Notes: a model not told the origin generated them from the letters alone. A stretch of DNA of 17,524 nucleotides from JALRAP01 sp046302815 (GCA_046302815.1 JBKCHO010000062.1:1-17524); one strand, 5' to 3'; counted from the stretch's first letter, positions 1-8,073 are shown. Program-made: numbers and translations.

Positions 1-17
1 GTGCCGATTTTCGCACT

Positions 18-1256
18 TCACTCCCCTTCCGGCTTCTTCCTTGGCTTATGAAATTTCCTAGGAGGACCTTTTCGGTGGTTAGGCCTTTGTCCGCGGTGAT
101 GTGATTTGGATGGTGCTTTCATCTCCATAGCAGGAATACCCTCCGGATTTGGCACGCGGCTCACCTCTTTACCAATAAGTTCTTCAATACGACGAAACCT
201 GCTGTTATCATCGGAATTTACGAAAGTAATAGCGGTACCGGTGCGTTCTGCTCGGGCTGTTCTACCAATGCGATGCACATAGTCTTCCGGGTCTGGCGGA
301 ACATCATAATTAACTACCAGGTCTATTCCTTCAACATCAATTCCGCGTGAAAGGACATCTGTACCTATGATCATGTTCAATTGCTGGTTCTTGAATGACC
401 GCATGATTTCCTCGCGTTCCCGTTGATCGAGATCGGAATGGAAAGCTTGGCACTTGAAATTGATTTTTCGAAGAGCGGAATCCAATCGCTTGACCTTTTC
501 CTTTGTTGAGGCGAAAACAATCACACTGCCAAATCCACCCTCTCGGAGAATTTTGGATATGAGATCCAGTTTATGGGCGTCATCCACTTCATAGCATTGC
601 TGTACGATGCCTTCAGCTGGTTTTGATATGGCAATATTGATTTGCTCAGGCTGGTTCAATAAACGACCTGCCAATGTCCGGATTTTGGGTGGCATGGTGG
701 CCGAGAACAGCAAGGTTTGCCGCTCTTTGGGAAGGTAACTCACAATTCGCATGATATCATCATGGAACCCCATATCCAACATACGATCCGCCTCATCCAA
801 AACCAAGTGTTTCAGTTTATCCAATTTGATATCACCGGCAGCAAGAAATGAAATAAGTCGACCAGGTGTGGCAACTACTAAATCGATACCCTCTTTGATG
901 GCTTTCTTCTGTTGTTCCCAAGTAATGCCATCGCCACCTCCGTAAACGGCCATAGAACCCACGCCAGTGAAGTAACCTAAAGCCTCCACCTGCTGGTCGA
1001 TCTGTACCGCCAACTCGCGCGTGGGTGCCAAAACCAGCGTGTTTACATGATCATGCCCCTCTCGAATAACCTTTTCGATCATAGGCAACACATAGGCCGC
1101 TGTTTTTCCCGTTCCCGTTTGAGCGCAGGCAATAAGATCTTTACCCGAAAGGATAATGGGAATAGATTGTTGCTGTATGGGGGTGGGTTTGTCGAAACCC
1201 ATGGAAAGAACTCCGTCCAATAACTCAGGACTGAAGTTGAAATCGTGAAATGTCAA
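18..1256 (-). CDS. rhlE: DEAD-box ATP-dependent RNA helicase, RhlE subfamily
   Basis: ATP-dependent RNA helicase of superfamily 2, expected to remodel RNA duplexes in ribosome assembly or RNA turnover in the cytoplasm. Visible motifs in order are a Q motif (PTPIQ), Walker A AQTGTGKT at about residues 45-52, PTRELA, TPGR, DEAD within VLDEADRML, SAT within LFSATMPP, and the helicase-C motifs VIVFAST, TDVLSRGID and HRIGRTAR. A Lys/Arg/His-rich tail of about 35 residues follows the core, as in RhlE-type proteins, and probably binds RNA. I chose the TTG at 1254-1256, giving an N-terminus of the form (M)TFHDFNF that fits the family. An upstream TTG at 1277 falls inside a promoter -7 box, so it is unlikely to be translated. 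The length is about 412 residues. The gene is monocistronic as far as seen and divergent from the glycosyltransferase. The family is certain. The cellular role is inferred, because Bacteroidota often carry several RhlE paralogues. Confidence 0.95.
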   Translation of the reverse strand: MTFHDFNFSPELLDGVLSMGFDKPTPIQQQSIPIILSGKDLIACAQTGTGKTAAYVLPMIEKVIREGHDHVNTLVLAPTRELAVQIDQQVEALGYFTGVGSMAVYGGGDGITWEQQKKAIKEGIDLVVATPGRLISFLAAGDIKLDKLKHLVLDEADRMLDMGFHDDIMRIVSYLPKERQTLLFSATMPPKIRTLAGRLLNQPEQINIAISKPAEGIVQQCYEVDDAHKLDLISKILREGGFGSVIVFASTKEKVKRLDSALRKINFKCQAFHSDLDQREREEIMRSFKNQQLNMIIGTDVLSRGIDVEGIDLVVNYDVPPDPEDYVHRIGRTARAERTGTAITFVNSDDNSRFRRIEELIGKEVSRVPNPEGIPAMEMKAPSKSHHRGQRPNHRKGPPRKFHKPRKKPEGE

Positions 1257-1274
1257 ATGCAGTGGTATATATCG

Positions 1275-1282
1275 CAAAGATA
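1275..1282 (-). promoter_or_regulatory. Bacteroidota -7 box for the DEAD-box helicase gene
   Basis: Read on the minus strand these eight bases are TATCTTTG, an exact match to TAnnTTTG. Transcription would start roughly 6-8 bases downstream, leaving a leader of about 10 bases before the TTG at 1256. No TTG lies at the usual -33 spacing, so the call rests on the -7 box alone. It argues against the longer frame that begins inside the box. Confidence 0.5.
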
Positions 1283-1326
1283 GTGAATCGATAACTACCC
1301 CGACTTTTCATTATCATTGTGTTCCA

Positions 1327-2331
1327 ATGCACCCAGTTGTATCCTTTCTGGTTCCTTTTTACAATCCAGGTCCAGCCCTATTCGATTGTATCGAATCCAT
1401 ATTGACTCAAGATGGACCGGAGTTCGAGTTGATTTTGGTTGATAATGGATCTGATGATGGTTGTTATGAAGCAGTATCCGAGAAATACCGGATTCACCAC
1501 CGCATCCGTTTGGCGCACGAACCAACAAAAGGTATTTCTTTTGCATTGAATACCGGACTGAAATATTGTACCGGAACATACATTGCCCGTATGGATGCCG
1601 ATGACATCTGCTTGCCAGGACGAATGGCAATGCAAAGTCAATTGTTGGATGCTCATCCGGAAATCGGTTTGGTTTCTGGTTTAGTACGGTATGGAGGCGA
1701 GGAAATAAATGAAGGAATGATGTTTTATGTGGATACCATCAATAGACTTGTGGATTCGGAAGCGATTCGAAAAAATATGTTCGTTGAATCACCCTTTGCG
1801 CACCCTAGTGTCATGTTCCGTAAATCGTTGATTGAAATGTATGGCCAATACTCTACAGAACAAGTACCCGAAGACTATGAACTGTGGCTTAGATGGAAAG
1901 AGCAAGGCATTGTCATGGAGAAAATCAACCAGGAAGTTATTGTGTGGAATGACCAACCCAACCGTTTGTCCAGAACCCATGAAAATTACAGCAGATCAGC
2001 TTTTGAAAACACGAGGGTTAAGTATTTAGTCCGGTGGCTTCGACAACATGTTCGTCCCGACAAGCCCATTTTCATTTGGGGCGGCGGAAAGTTTTCCAAG
2101 AGAAAAGCATCCTTGTTGGAGGAGCAAGGAATCCGAATTCATGGATTTATCGATGTGGATGAGAATCGCACTTCAGACACAAAACCTATAATTCACTATT
2201 CAAAGATACCTCCCCCAGACTCCATATTCATTCTTTCCTCAGTAAGCAATCGTGGTAAGTTCGAGGAGATTCGATCCTTTTTATGCTCTAAAGGTCATAA
2301 GGAAGAAGTCGATTTCCTGATTAGCTCTTGA
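1327..2331 (+). CDS. Family 2 glycosyltransferase with C-terminal Rossmann-like domain
   Basis: Inverting GT2-type (GT-A fold) glycosyltransferase, presumably moving a sugar from a nucleotide-sugar donor onto a surface glycan. The N-terminal part (residues 1 to about 220) begins VSFLVPFYN, has LVDNGSDDG for nucleotide binding, and carries the metal-binding DAD at residues 90-92 in RMDADD, followed by a PEDYELWLR acceptor-side motif. From about residue 247 a second region starts with a beta strand and glycine loop (PIFIWGGGKF), then IHGFIDVDEN and SIFILSSVSNRG. This resembles a small Rossmann-like nucleotide-binding domain like those seen on some sugar-modifying enzymes. The total of 334 residues exceeds a bare GT2 domain by about 90. 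There is no signal peptide or membrane helix, so it is cytosolic or peripheral. A weak -7-like box (TATCATTG, 1312-1319) ends 7 bases before the ATG and would give an almost leaderless mRNA. No glycan-cluster genes flank it, so substrate and acceptor are unknown. Confidence 0.88.
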   Translation: MHPVVSFLVPFYNPGPALFDCIESILTQDGPEFELILVDNGSDDGCYEAVSEKYRIHHRIRLAHEPTKGISFALNTGLKYCTGTYIARMDADDICLPGRMAMQSQLLDAHPEIGLVSGLVRYGGEEINEGMMFYVDTINRLVDSEAIRKNMFVESPFAHPSVMFRKSLIEMYGQYSTEQVPEDYELWLRWKEQGIVMEKINQEVIVWNDQPNRLSRTHENYSRSAFENTRVKYLVRWLRQHVRPDKPIFIWGGGKFSKRKASLLEEQGIRIHGFIDVDENRTSDTKPIIHYSKIPPPDSIFILSSVSNRGKFEEIRSFLCSKGHKEEVDFLISS

Positions 2332-2413
2332 TTCTATTTAACATATTATTACGCAATCAGGACAAAATATCCATTTAAATCGATACGCTATTGATTTTCA
2401 ATGACAATCGTAT

Positions 2414-2590
2414 CTATTTGCGCTTGGATCGTTTCCGCGTCTCTTTCAAGGTAGTTAACTTCTCCACTTGTGGACCACGAATGGTTCTCTGATACCTTTT
2501 TTCTTTTTCGATTAACAGGTTTTCAGAGTTGCTTATGAACTCCAAATCCGATTTTGTCTTGGTGGTTCTTTTTTTAGTTTTGAGTGACAT
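2414..2590 (-). CDS. Possible small, highly basic hypothetical protein (58 aa)
   Basis: An ATG at 2590-2588 opens a 58-codon frame ending in TAG at 2414. The product begins MSLKTKKRTT and ends TRKRSKRK. About a third of its residues are Lys or Arg, it has no cysteine, no hydrophobic segment and no signal peptide. The charge pattern suggests nucleic-acid or ribosome binding, but this is inference and I recognise no family. It fills most of the gap between the glycosyltransferase and the Crp/Fnr gene. It runs convergent to the former and divergent from the latter. Upstream on the minus strand lies TAAGATTG (2617-2610), one mismatch from the -7 consensus, which would give a leader of about 13 bases. 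It could also be a chance frame in an AT-rich gap. Confidence 0.42.
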   Translation of the reverse strand: MSLKTKKRTTKTKSDLEFISNSENLLIEKEKRYQRTIRGPQVEKLTTLKETRKRSKRK

Positions 2591-2606
2591 GGTATGATGT
2601 TTGGTA

Positions 2607-2636
2607 TTGCAATCTTATTAACGAACCGTATATTTG
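2607..2636 (+). promoter_or_regulatory. Promoter of the Crp/rhodanese/DinB cluster
   Basis: TTG at 2607-2609 is followed after exactly 19 bases by TATATTTG at 2629-2636, matching the Bacteroidota primary sigma consensus (TTG, N19, TAnnTTTG). The predicted start of transcription is around 2642, leaving a leader of about 22 bases to the ATG at 2665. No palindromic Crp-type operator stands out beside it. Confidence 0.72.
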
Positions 2637-2664
2637 GAGATGATATCCGTCAGCCCGATTATTT

Positions 2665-3306
2665 ATGAGTGAAATTTCAGAAGCCCTCTCTCCTTTTAGA
2701 AGCCTTTTTGAGAGCCATTTGATGGATGAAATGGAGCAAAGCGGAAAATTGATGCATTTGGATGCTGGAACAATCATTTTAGAACCTGGCAGTTATGTCA
2801 AGTTCATTCCGCTATTGGTAAAAGGAAGCATTAAAGTATTGAGACAAGGTAATGATGCCAACGAGATCCTTTTATACTATGTAGAACCGGGTGAAACATG
2901 TGCTATGTCACTCACCTGTTGTGTTTCCAATCAAAAAAGCAATGTAAAAGCCATTGCGGAAGAGGATACCACGATGATTAGCTTGCCAGTGAATAAATCT
3001 GATGAGTGGATGACCACCTATCCATCATGGAAATCCTTTATTATGCAGACCTATCGGAACCGGTTTGAGGAGTTGTTGAAGGCCATAGATGGGATCGCGT
3101 TCCAAAAAGTGGATGAGCGTTTGCACCACTACCTGGTGGAAAAATCGAAACTTTTAAAATCGAGTGAGATTCAAATATCACACCAACAAATTGCAGAAGA
3201 ACTGAACTCCTCTCGTGAGGTCATTTCCCGATTGTTAAAACAACTTGAACTCAAGGGGCTGGTTAGTTTGGGACGCAACAAAATATCATTGAATCTTCCT
3301 AATTAA
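2665..3306 (+). CDS. Crp/Fnr family transcriptional regulator with Cys-rich effector loop
   Basis: DNA-binding regulator of 213 residues: an N-terminal cyclic-nucleotide-binding-like beta roll (about 10-125), a long dimerisation helix (about 130-160) and a C-terminal winged helix (about 165-210). The recognition helix is NSSREVISRLLKQLE at 181-195, close to the SSRETVSR-type helix of FNR relatives. The segment that holds the phosphate-binding cassette in CRP reads PGETCAMSLTCC here. It lacks the usual Arg-Ser pair and instead holds all three cysteines of the protein (C79, C85, C86). Cyclic AMP binding is therefore doubtful, and thiol, sulfane-sulfur or redox sensing is a reasonable inference, strengthened by the rhodanese gene 37 bases downstream. 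The N-terminal four-cysteine Fe-S cluster of classical FNR is absent. The gene probably heads the cluster and may regulate it. Confidence 0.9.
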   Translation: MSEISEALSPFRSLFESHLMDEMEQSGKLMHLDAGTIILEPGSYVKFIPLLVKGSIKVLRQGNDANEILLYYVEPGETCAMSLTCCVSNQKSNVKAIAEEDTTMISLPVNKSDEWMTTYPSWKSFIMQTYRNRFEELLKAIDGIAFQKVDERLHHYLVEKSKLLKSSEIQISHQQIAEELNSSREVISRLLKQLELKGLVSLGRNKISLNLPN

Positions 3307-3343
3307 ATCTTCAACTATCGTCATACCATCAACAACCCACAAC

Positions 3344-3721
3344 ATGAAAAAACTTGCTTGTCTCCTACTCTTCATCCTCTCGGCCAATTCTTGGTCTCAA
3401 GCCCAAAATCGAGTAGCCAAGGATGTATCCGTAAAAGAATTCGCCAAGCTGATCGAAACTGGCAAAGGAACCTTGTTGGATGTCCGCACACCCGGTGAAA
3501 TCGCCAAAGGATCCATCAAAGGATCTGTGAACCTCGATTTTTTTGATGACAACTTTGAGACAAAACTAGAACAACTTGACAAGAAAAAGCCGGTTTATGT
3601 ATACTGTGCATCAGGAGGAAGAAGCAGCGACGCCATGGAAATGATGAAGAAAAAAGGGTTTGTTGAGGTTTACAATCTCAGCGGTGGTTACAATGCTTGG
3701 AACAAGACTTACGGAAAGTGA
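3344..3721 (+). CDS. Exported rhodanese-like sulfurtransferase
   Basis: Single-domain rhodanese of 125 residues. An N-terminal signal peptide (MKKLACLLLFILSANSWSQA, ending near AQ at 20-21) points to the periplasm. The rhodanese fold follows from about residue 26, with the conserved LLDVRTPGE motif (D46, R48) and the active-site loop CASGGR at residues 88-93. C88 would carry the persulfide. The last conserved stretch is NLSGGYNAW. Single-domain exported rhodaneses accept sulfane sulfur from thiosulfate, polysulfide or persulfides; the physiological donor here is not known. The gene sits 37 bases behind the Crp/Fnr gene with no promoter of its own in the gap, and its TGA overlaps the GTG start of the DinB-fold gene. 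This suggests one transcript with translational coupling. Confidence 0.9.
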   Translation: MKKLACLLLFILSANSWSQAQNRVAKDVSVKEFAKLIETGKGTLLDVRTPGEIAKGSIKGSVNLDFFDDNFETKLEQLDKKKPVYVYCASGGRSSDAMEMMKKKGFVEVYNLSGGYNAWNKTYGK

Positions 3722-4242
3722 GTGAAGTCACCAAAGACCGTTTTGGGAACAACATCCCGGAATGGTACGCCGGATATGTAAATTTGTTTGGACAGAAAAC
3801 GGTTATGGAAGCCTTGCAGGAATCCATGGATGAAACCGTTGCCCTCATCTCTTCGATGGATGAATCCAAATTAAGGTATACCTATGAGGAAGGCAAATGG
3901 ACAGTGGCAGAAGTTTTGATTCACTTGATCGATTGCGAGCGCATTTTCACCTACAGAGCACTTCGATTCGCCAGGAACGACGCCACTCCACTTCCAGGTT
4001 TCAATGAGAATGACTACGCACCTAACAGCTTTGCAAACAGCAGAAGCTTAAATTCCATATTGGAAGAATACATCTCCGTGCGCAAATCGTCATTGACCTT
4101 TTTCGGAAACCTACAAAACGACATGTGGTCCAGAACAGGCATTGCCAACGGACTGGTTTTTTCTGTAGAGATGATTGCAACCGTAATTTACGGTCACGAA
4201 ACACACCACTTGAAGGTACTTCGTGAACGATACGGTGTTTGA
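3718..4242 (+). CDS. DinB-fold (YfiT/DinB_2-like) putative metal-dependent thiol transferase or hydrolase
   Basis: Four-helix-bundle protein of the DinB superfamily, 174 residues. Signature features are the KWTVAEVLIHLIDCERIF helix with the first metal ligand H69 and the C-terminal motif GHETHH, where H160 and H164 complete the usual three-histidine site (H163 lies between). PLPGFNENDYAP in the middle is also typical of the family. Members include bacillithiol- and mycothiol-dependent S-transferases, though many have no known substrate. I chose the GTG at 3718, which overlaps the rhodanese TGA as GTGA; an upstream TTG at 3697 would add seven residues inside the rhodanese frame. Coupling to a rhodanese and a Cys-rich Crp regulator makes a thiol or sulfur role plausible, but that is inference. 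Confidence 0.86.
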   Translation: MSEVTKDRFGNNIPEWYAGYVNLFGQKTVMEALQESMDETVALISSMDESKLRYTYEEGKWTVAEVLIHLIDCERIFTYRALRFARNDATPLPGFNENDYAPNSFANSRSLNSILEEYISVRKSSLTFFGNLQNDMWSRTGIANGLVFSVEMIATVIYGHETHHLKVLRERYGV

Positions 4243-4264
4243 CTAAATCCGCTCTCAAATTCAC

Positions 4265-4272
4265 TAAATTTG
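4265..4272 (+). promoter_or_regulatory. Bacteroidota -7 box for prfC
   Basis: TAAATTTG is an exact TAnnTTTG match. A TTG at 4239-4241, at the tail of the DinB-fold gene, is the best -33 candidate but sits 23 bases away, longer than the usual spacing of about 19-21. Predicted transcription begins near 4278, leaving a leader of about 25 bases to the ATG at 4303. The TTG that would extend the prfC frame upstream is part of this box, so the longer start is rejected. Confidence 0.55.
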
Positions 4273-4302
4273 CACTCCGGCCAACGCTGGTGCACAAACA
4301 AC

Positions 4303-5892
4303 ATGTCGATCACAGAAGAAATAGGAAAAAGGCGCACTTTCGCCATCATCAGTCACCCGGATGCTGGTAAAACAACATTGACCGAGAAGTTCCTGCTTGT
4401 CGGTGGCGCCATTCCGGTTGCAGGAGCTGTTAAATCCAACAAGATTCGAAAAACCGCTACCTCCGATTTCATGGAAATCGAAAAACAAAGGGGGATTTCT
4501 GTAGCCACATCGGTGATGAATTTCGACTACAAAGGACTTAGCATCAATCTTCTCGACACACCGGGTCACAAGGACTTCGCCGAAGACACCTACCGCACCT
4601 TGACTGCTGTGGACAGCGTTGTATTGGTCATAGACTGTGTGAAAGGTGTAGAAGAGCAAACCGAAAAACTTATGGGGGTATGTAGAATGCGAAATACGCC
4701 TGTGATCATTTTCGTGAACAAGCTCGACCGCGAAGGAAAAAACCCTTTCGACTTGCTTGATGAGATTGAAGAGAAGCTGAATATAAAGGTTCGTCCACTT
4801 AGTTGGCCGATCAGCATGGGAAGTACATTCAAAGGCGTTTACAACATCTATGAACACAGTCTACTTCAATTCATGCCTAACAAAAAAGCTACAGAAGAAG
4901 ATTTGGTCAACATCAAAGATGTGAACGACCAAATTTTGGATGAAAAACTAGGGCGATATGTTGGACAGCTTCGTGAAGATGTCCAATTAATCGAAGGCGT
5001 GTATGACTCATTTGATCGAGAAAAATATCTTAGCGGAGAGGTAGCTCCCGTGTTTTTCGGTAGCGCCATTAATAATTTCGGCGTGAAAGAACTCCTGGAT
5101 ACTTTCACGGAGATTGCACCACCTCCTGGAGATCGCGACACGGCAGAACGAACCATCCATCCATCCGAAAAACAATTCACAGGATTCGTATTCAAGATAC
5201 ATGCCAACCTCGATCCACGACACCGTGATCGGATTGCGTTCCTTCGCATTTGTTCTGGAAAATTCGAAAGGGGTAAGTTCTTTCACCATGTGAGGCTCAA
5301 CAAGGAATTGCGCTTCAATAGTCCTGCACAATTCATGGCCCAGTCTAAAAACATCATTGAAGAAGCATTTCCTGGTGATGTCATTGGCTTATACGACACC
5401 GGCAATTTTAAAATTGGCGACACATTAACAGAGGGGGAAAACTTGAACTTCAAAGGCATACCACGATTTTCGCCGGAAATTTTCAAAGAACTGGTGAATA
5501 CCGACCCGATGAAAACAAAACAACTTGAAAAAGGCATTATGCAGTTGACCGATGAAGGCGTTGCCCAGTTGTTCATTCAAAATGGTGGCACAAGGAAAAT
5601 CATTGGCACTGTGGGTGAGCTGCAATTTGAAGTCATACAACACCGACTTCTACATGAATATAGCGCCTCCTGCAAATTCATTCCAATGAACATTCACAAA
5701 GCGTGTTGGATCACTTGCGAATCAAAAGAAAAGCTGGATGAGTTCACACGCTTTAAACAGAACCATATCGCCTTCGACAAAGATGGCAATCCAGTATATT
5801 TTGCAGATTCACAATGGATGTTAGATCAAATGATCAAAAACAATCCCGACATCCGATTCCACTTCCTCTCCGACACCTTAGAAACCATATAA
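4303..5892 (+). CDS. prfC: Peptide chain release factor 3 (RF3)
   Basis: Translational GTPase that speeds recycling of RF1 and RF2 from the ribosome after stop-codon hydrolysis. From the ATG at 4303 the protein is 529 residues, the same length as the E. coli enzyme. GTPase motifs are P-loop SHPDAGKT (17-24), switch region KQRGISVATSVM, DTPGHKDF, NKLDREGK and the WPISMG segment. Domain 2 carries FTGFVFKIHANLDPRHRDR, a hallmark of RF3. Domain 3 includes GELQFEVIQHRL, and the end is near PDIRFHF. EMEKQRGIS-like spacing and EDTYRTLTAVDSV distinguish RF3 from EF-G. It has its own -7 box and is followed after 3 bases by the exported peptidase gene, so the two are probably co-transcribed, though no direct functional link between them is known. 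Confidence 0.97.
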   Translation: MSITEEIGKRRTFAIISHPDAGKTTLTEKFLLVGGAIPVAGAVKSNKIRKTATSDFMEIEKQRGISVATSVMNFDYKGLSINLLDTPGHKDFAEDTYRTLTAVDSVVLVIDCVKGVEEQTEKLMGVCRMRNTPVIIFVNKLDREGKNPFDLLDEIEEKLNIKVRPLSWPISMGSTFKGVYNIYEHSLLQFMPNKKATEEDLVNIKDVNDQILDEKLGRYVGQLREDVQLIEGVYDSFDREKYLSGEVAPVFFGSAINNFGVKELLDTFTEIAPPPGDRDTAERTIHPSEKQFTGFVFKIHANLDPRHRDRIAFLRICSGKFERGKFFHHVRLNKELRFNSPAQFMAQSKNIIEEAFPGDVIGLYDTGNFKIGDTLTEGENLNFKGIPRFSPEIFKELVNTDPMKTKQLEKGIMQLTDEGVAQLFIQNGGTRKIIGTVGELQFEVIQHRLLHEYSASCKFIPMNIHKACWITCESKEKLDEFTRFKQNHIAFDKDGNPVYFADSQWMLDQMIKNNPDIRFHFLSDTLETI

Positions 5893-5895
5893 CAC

Positions 5896-8037
5896 ATGAG
5901 CATGTTTTCATTAAAAGGACTTCTGTTATTAACGACCTCCTGCTTGTTCCTTTCCTTAAATTTCACAATAGCGCAAAACACATCAACCCAAATGAGTATG
6001 GAAGCACCCAGAGCACGCAAAATCAATAAGGAATTGGTGGCACACGGACAAACTAGAATCGATCAGTACTACTGGCTAAATGACAGAGAAAATCCTGAAG
6101 TCATAAAGTATTTGGAAGACGAGAACAAATACACCAGCGCGATGCTTGCTCCAACATTGGAATTGCAGGACAAGCTGTTTGCTGAGATGAAGGGCCGCAT
6201 CAAAGAGCAAGACCAAAGTGTTCCCTATTTCTACAATGGATACACCTACTACACGCGCTTTATTGAAGGAGGCGAGTATCCTATCTACTGCAGAAAAAAA
6301 GGAAGAACTGACGGTAAAGAAGAAATACTTCTAGACTGCAATGAGTTAGCCAAGGGTCATGCTTATTTCAGCGCTACACCAGTTCAAGCCAGCCCTGATA
6401 ACAAGATTGGCATGTTCGCTGTAGACACCGTAGGTCGAAGAAAATACACCATGTTATTTAAGAACCTTTCAACAGGTGAAATGCTCGCTGACAAGATTGA
6501 AGATGTGAGCGGAAATGCTGAATGGGCCAATGATAACAAGACCGTTTTTTACAATGTGAAAGACCCGGTAACATTAAGGGAGTTCAAAATCATGAGCCAT
6601 GTATTGGGAACACCAAGCTCCTCAGACAAAGTGGCATTTGAAGAAAAAGACGAAACTTTCAGTTGCTATGTGGGTAAAACCAAATCAAGACAATACTTGG
6701 TCATATACTCAAACAGTACCATGACCACCGAAAACCGCATTTTGGAAGCCGATAAGCCTGCAGGTGCATTTCGTGTTTTCGAACCCAGAAAACGAAATCA
6801 CGAATATTCTATCGACCATTTAAACGGTGTTTTTTACATCATGACGAATGATAAAGCCCAAAACTTTCGATTGATGAAATGTGATGAAAAAACAACTGGA
6901 ATGAACCAATGGAAGGAGGTTATCCCCCATCGCTACGAAGTTTTGTTGGAAGGCATTGAACTTTTCAATGAGTTCTGGGTGCTCAACGAAAGAATAGGAG
7001 GATTACCAAAAATCCGAATCATGCAAAAAAATGGACAGGAACACTATTTGGATTTTGGCGAGGCCACCTATGATGCTTACATGGGTGCCAACCCTGAATC
7101 AGATACCAAAGTTCTGCGTTACGGATTCAATAGCATGGTAACTCCTGCCTCCACCTTCGATTATAACATTGAAACAAGACAAAAAAACCTGCTAAAGCAG
7201 CAGGAGATCGTAGGAGGTTATGATGCTACCAAATACCAATCGGAAAGGATTAATGTGAAAGCCCGGGACGGAGTGATGGTTCCTGTGTCTATTGTTTACC
7301 GAAAAGACCTGTTTAAAAAGGATGGTTCCAACCCCATGCTCCAATACGCATATGGATCCTATGGATTCTCCATGGAAGCGACCTTCAGTTCGGCAAGATT
7401 AAGTTTACTGGACCGTGGCTTTGTTTATGCAATAGCTCATGTAAGAGGTGGTCAGGAAATGGGACGGCAGTGGTATGAGGATGGTAAACTTTTGAAAAAG
7501 AAAAACACCTTTACGGATTTTGTCGATTGCTCATCAGCTCTTGTTGAATTGAAATACACCTCGTACGACAGGTTATTTGCTATGGGCGGTAGTGCTGGAG
7601 GACTGCTAATGGGTGCTATTATCAATATGGCTCCCGAAAAATACAAAGGCGTTATTGCAGGTGTACCTTTCGTGGATGTGGTTACCACCATGCTGGATGC
7701 ATCCATCCCACTTACTACATCCGAATATGATGAGTGGGGCAATCCGGAGAATAAGGATTACTTTGACTACATGTTGAGCTATTCACCGTATGACAATATA
7801 GAAGCCAAGGAATATCCTAACCTTTTGGTAACAACTGGACTACACGATAGCCAGGTGCAATATTGGGAACCTGCTAAATGGGTGGCCAAACTTCGAGATA
7901 TCAAAAAAGGGAACCAGATGCTTTTGTTATTCACCAATATGGATGCTGGCCACGGCGGAGCCTCTGGTCGATTCCGAATGCTGAAGGAATTGGCGATGGT
8001 ATATGCCTTCGCAATTGATCTAGCCGGTAAAAAATAA
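5896..8037 (+). CDS. ptrB: Exported oligopeptidase B-like serine peptidase (family S9A)
   Basis: Prolyl-oligopeptidase-family serine peptidase of 713 residues that would cut oligopeptides, in oligopeptidase B after Arg or Lys. An N-terminal signal peptide (hydrophobic stretch at about 8-22, ending near TIAQ) sends it to the periplasm or beyond. Mature sequence starts near residue 27. APRARKINKELVAHGQTRIDQYYWL is typical of the oligopeptidase B N-terminus, followed by the seven-bladed propeller (about 110-450) and the alpha/beta hydrolase domain. The catalytic triad is S566 in GGSAGG, D651 in GLHDSQV and H686 in DAGHGG. The spacings of 85 and 35 residues equal those I recall for the E. coli enzyme. 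It lies 3 bases behind prfC and converges on the cysteine desulfurase gene. The familiar E. coli enzyme is cytoplasmic, so export is the unusual point. Substrate preference for basic residues is inferred from the family. Confidence 0.93.
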   Translation: MSMFSLKGLLLLTTSCLFLSLNFTIAQNTSTQMSMEAPRARKINKELVAHGQTRIDQYYWLNDRENPEVIKYLEDENKYTSAMLAPTLELQDKLFAEMKGRIKEQDQSVPYFYNGYTYYTRFIEGGEYPIYCRKKGRTDGKEEILLDCNELAKGHAYFSATPVQASPDNKIGMFAVDTVGRRKYTMLFKNLSTGEMLADKIEDVSGNAEWANDNKTVFYNVKDPVTLREFKIMSHVLGTPSSSDKVAFEEKDETFSCYVGKTKSRQYLVIYSNSTMTTENRILEADKPAGAFRVFEPRKRNHEYSIDHLNGVFYIMTNDKAQNFRLMKCDEKTTGMNQWKEVIPHRYEVLLEGIELFNEFWVLNERIGGLPKIRIMQKNGQEHYLDFGEATYDAYMGANPESDTKVLRYGFNSMVTPASTFDYNIETRQKNLLKQQEIVGGYDATKYQSERINVKARDGVMVPVSIVYRKDLFKKDGSNPMLQYAYGSYGFSMEATFSSARLSLLDRGFVYAIAHVRGGQEMGRQWYEDGKLLKKKNTFTDFVDCSSALVELKYTSYDRLFAMGGSAGGLLMGAIINMAPEKYKGVIAGVPFVDVVTTMLDASIPLTTSEYDEWGNPENKDYFDYMLSYSPYDNIEAKEYPNLLVTTGLHDSQVQYWEPAKWVAKLRDIKKGNQMLLLFTNMDAGHGGASGRFRMLKELAMVYAFAIDLAGKK

Positions 8038-8073
8038 CTTCGTAGCAATACACCGGTAACACGATTTAAACAC

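Noticed and set aside
4264..4857. 197-residue minus-strand frame opposite the start of prfC
   Set aside because: It is antisense to the GTPase domain of RF3 and has no family resemblance. The opposite strand is certain.
5896..5990. Lipoprotein signal in the S9A peptidase (Cys in TTSC)
   Set aside because: The residues before the Cys are a poor lipobox, and a long hydrophobic stretch continues after it. A signal peptidase I site near the AQ pair fits better.
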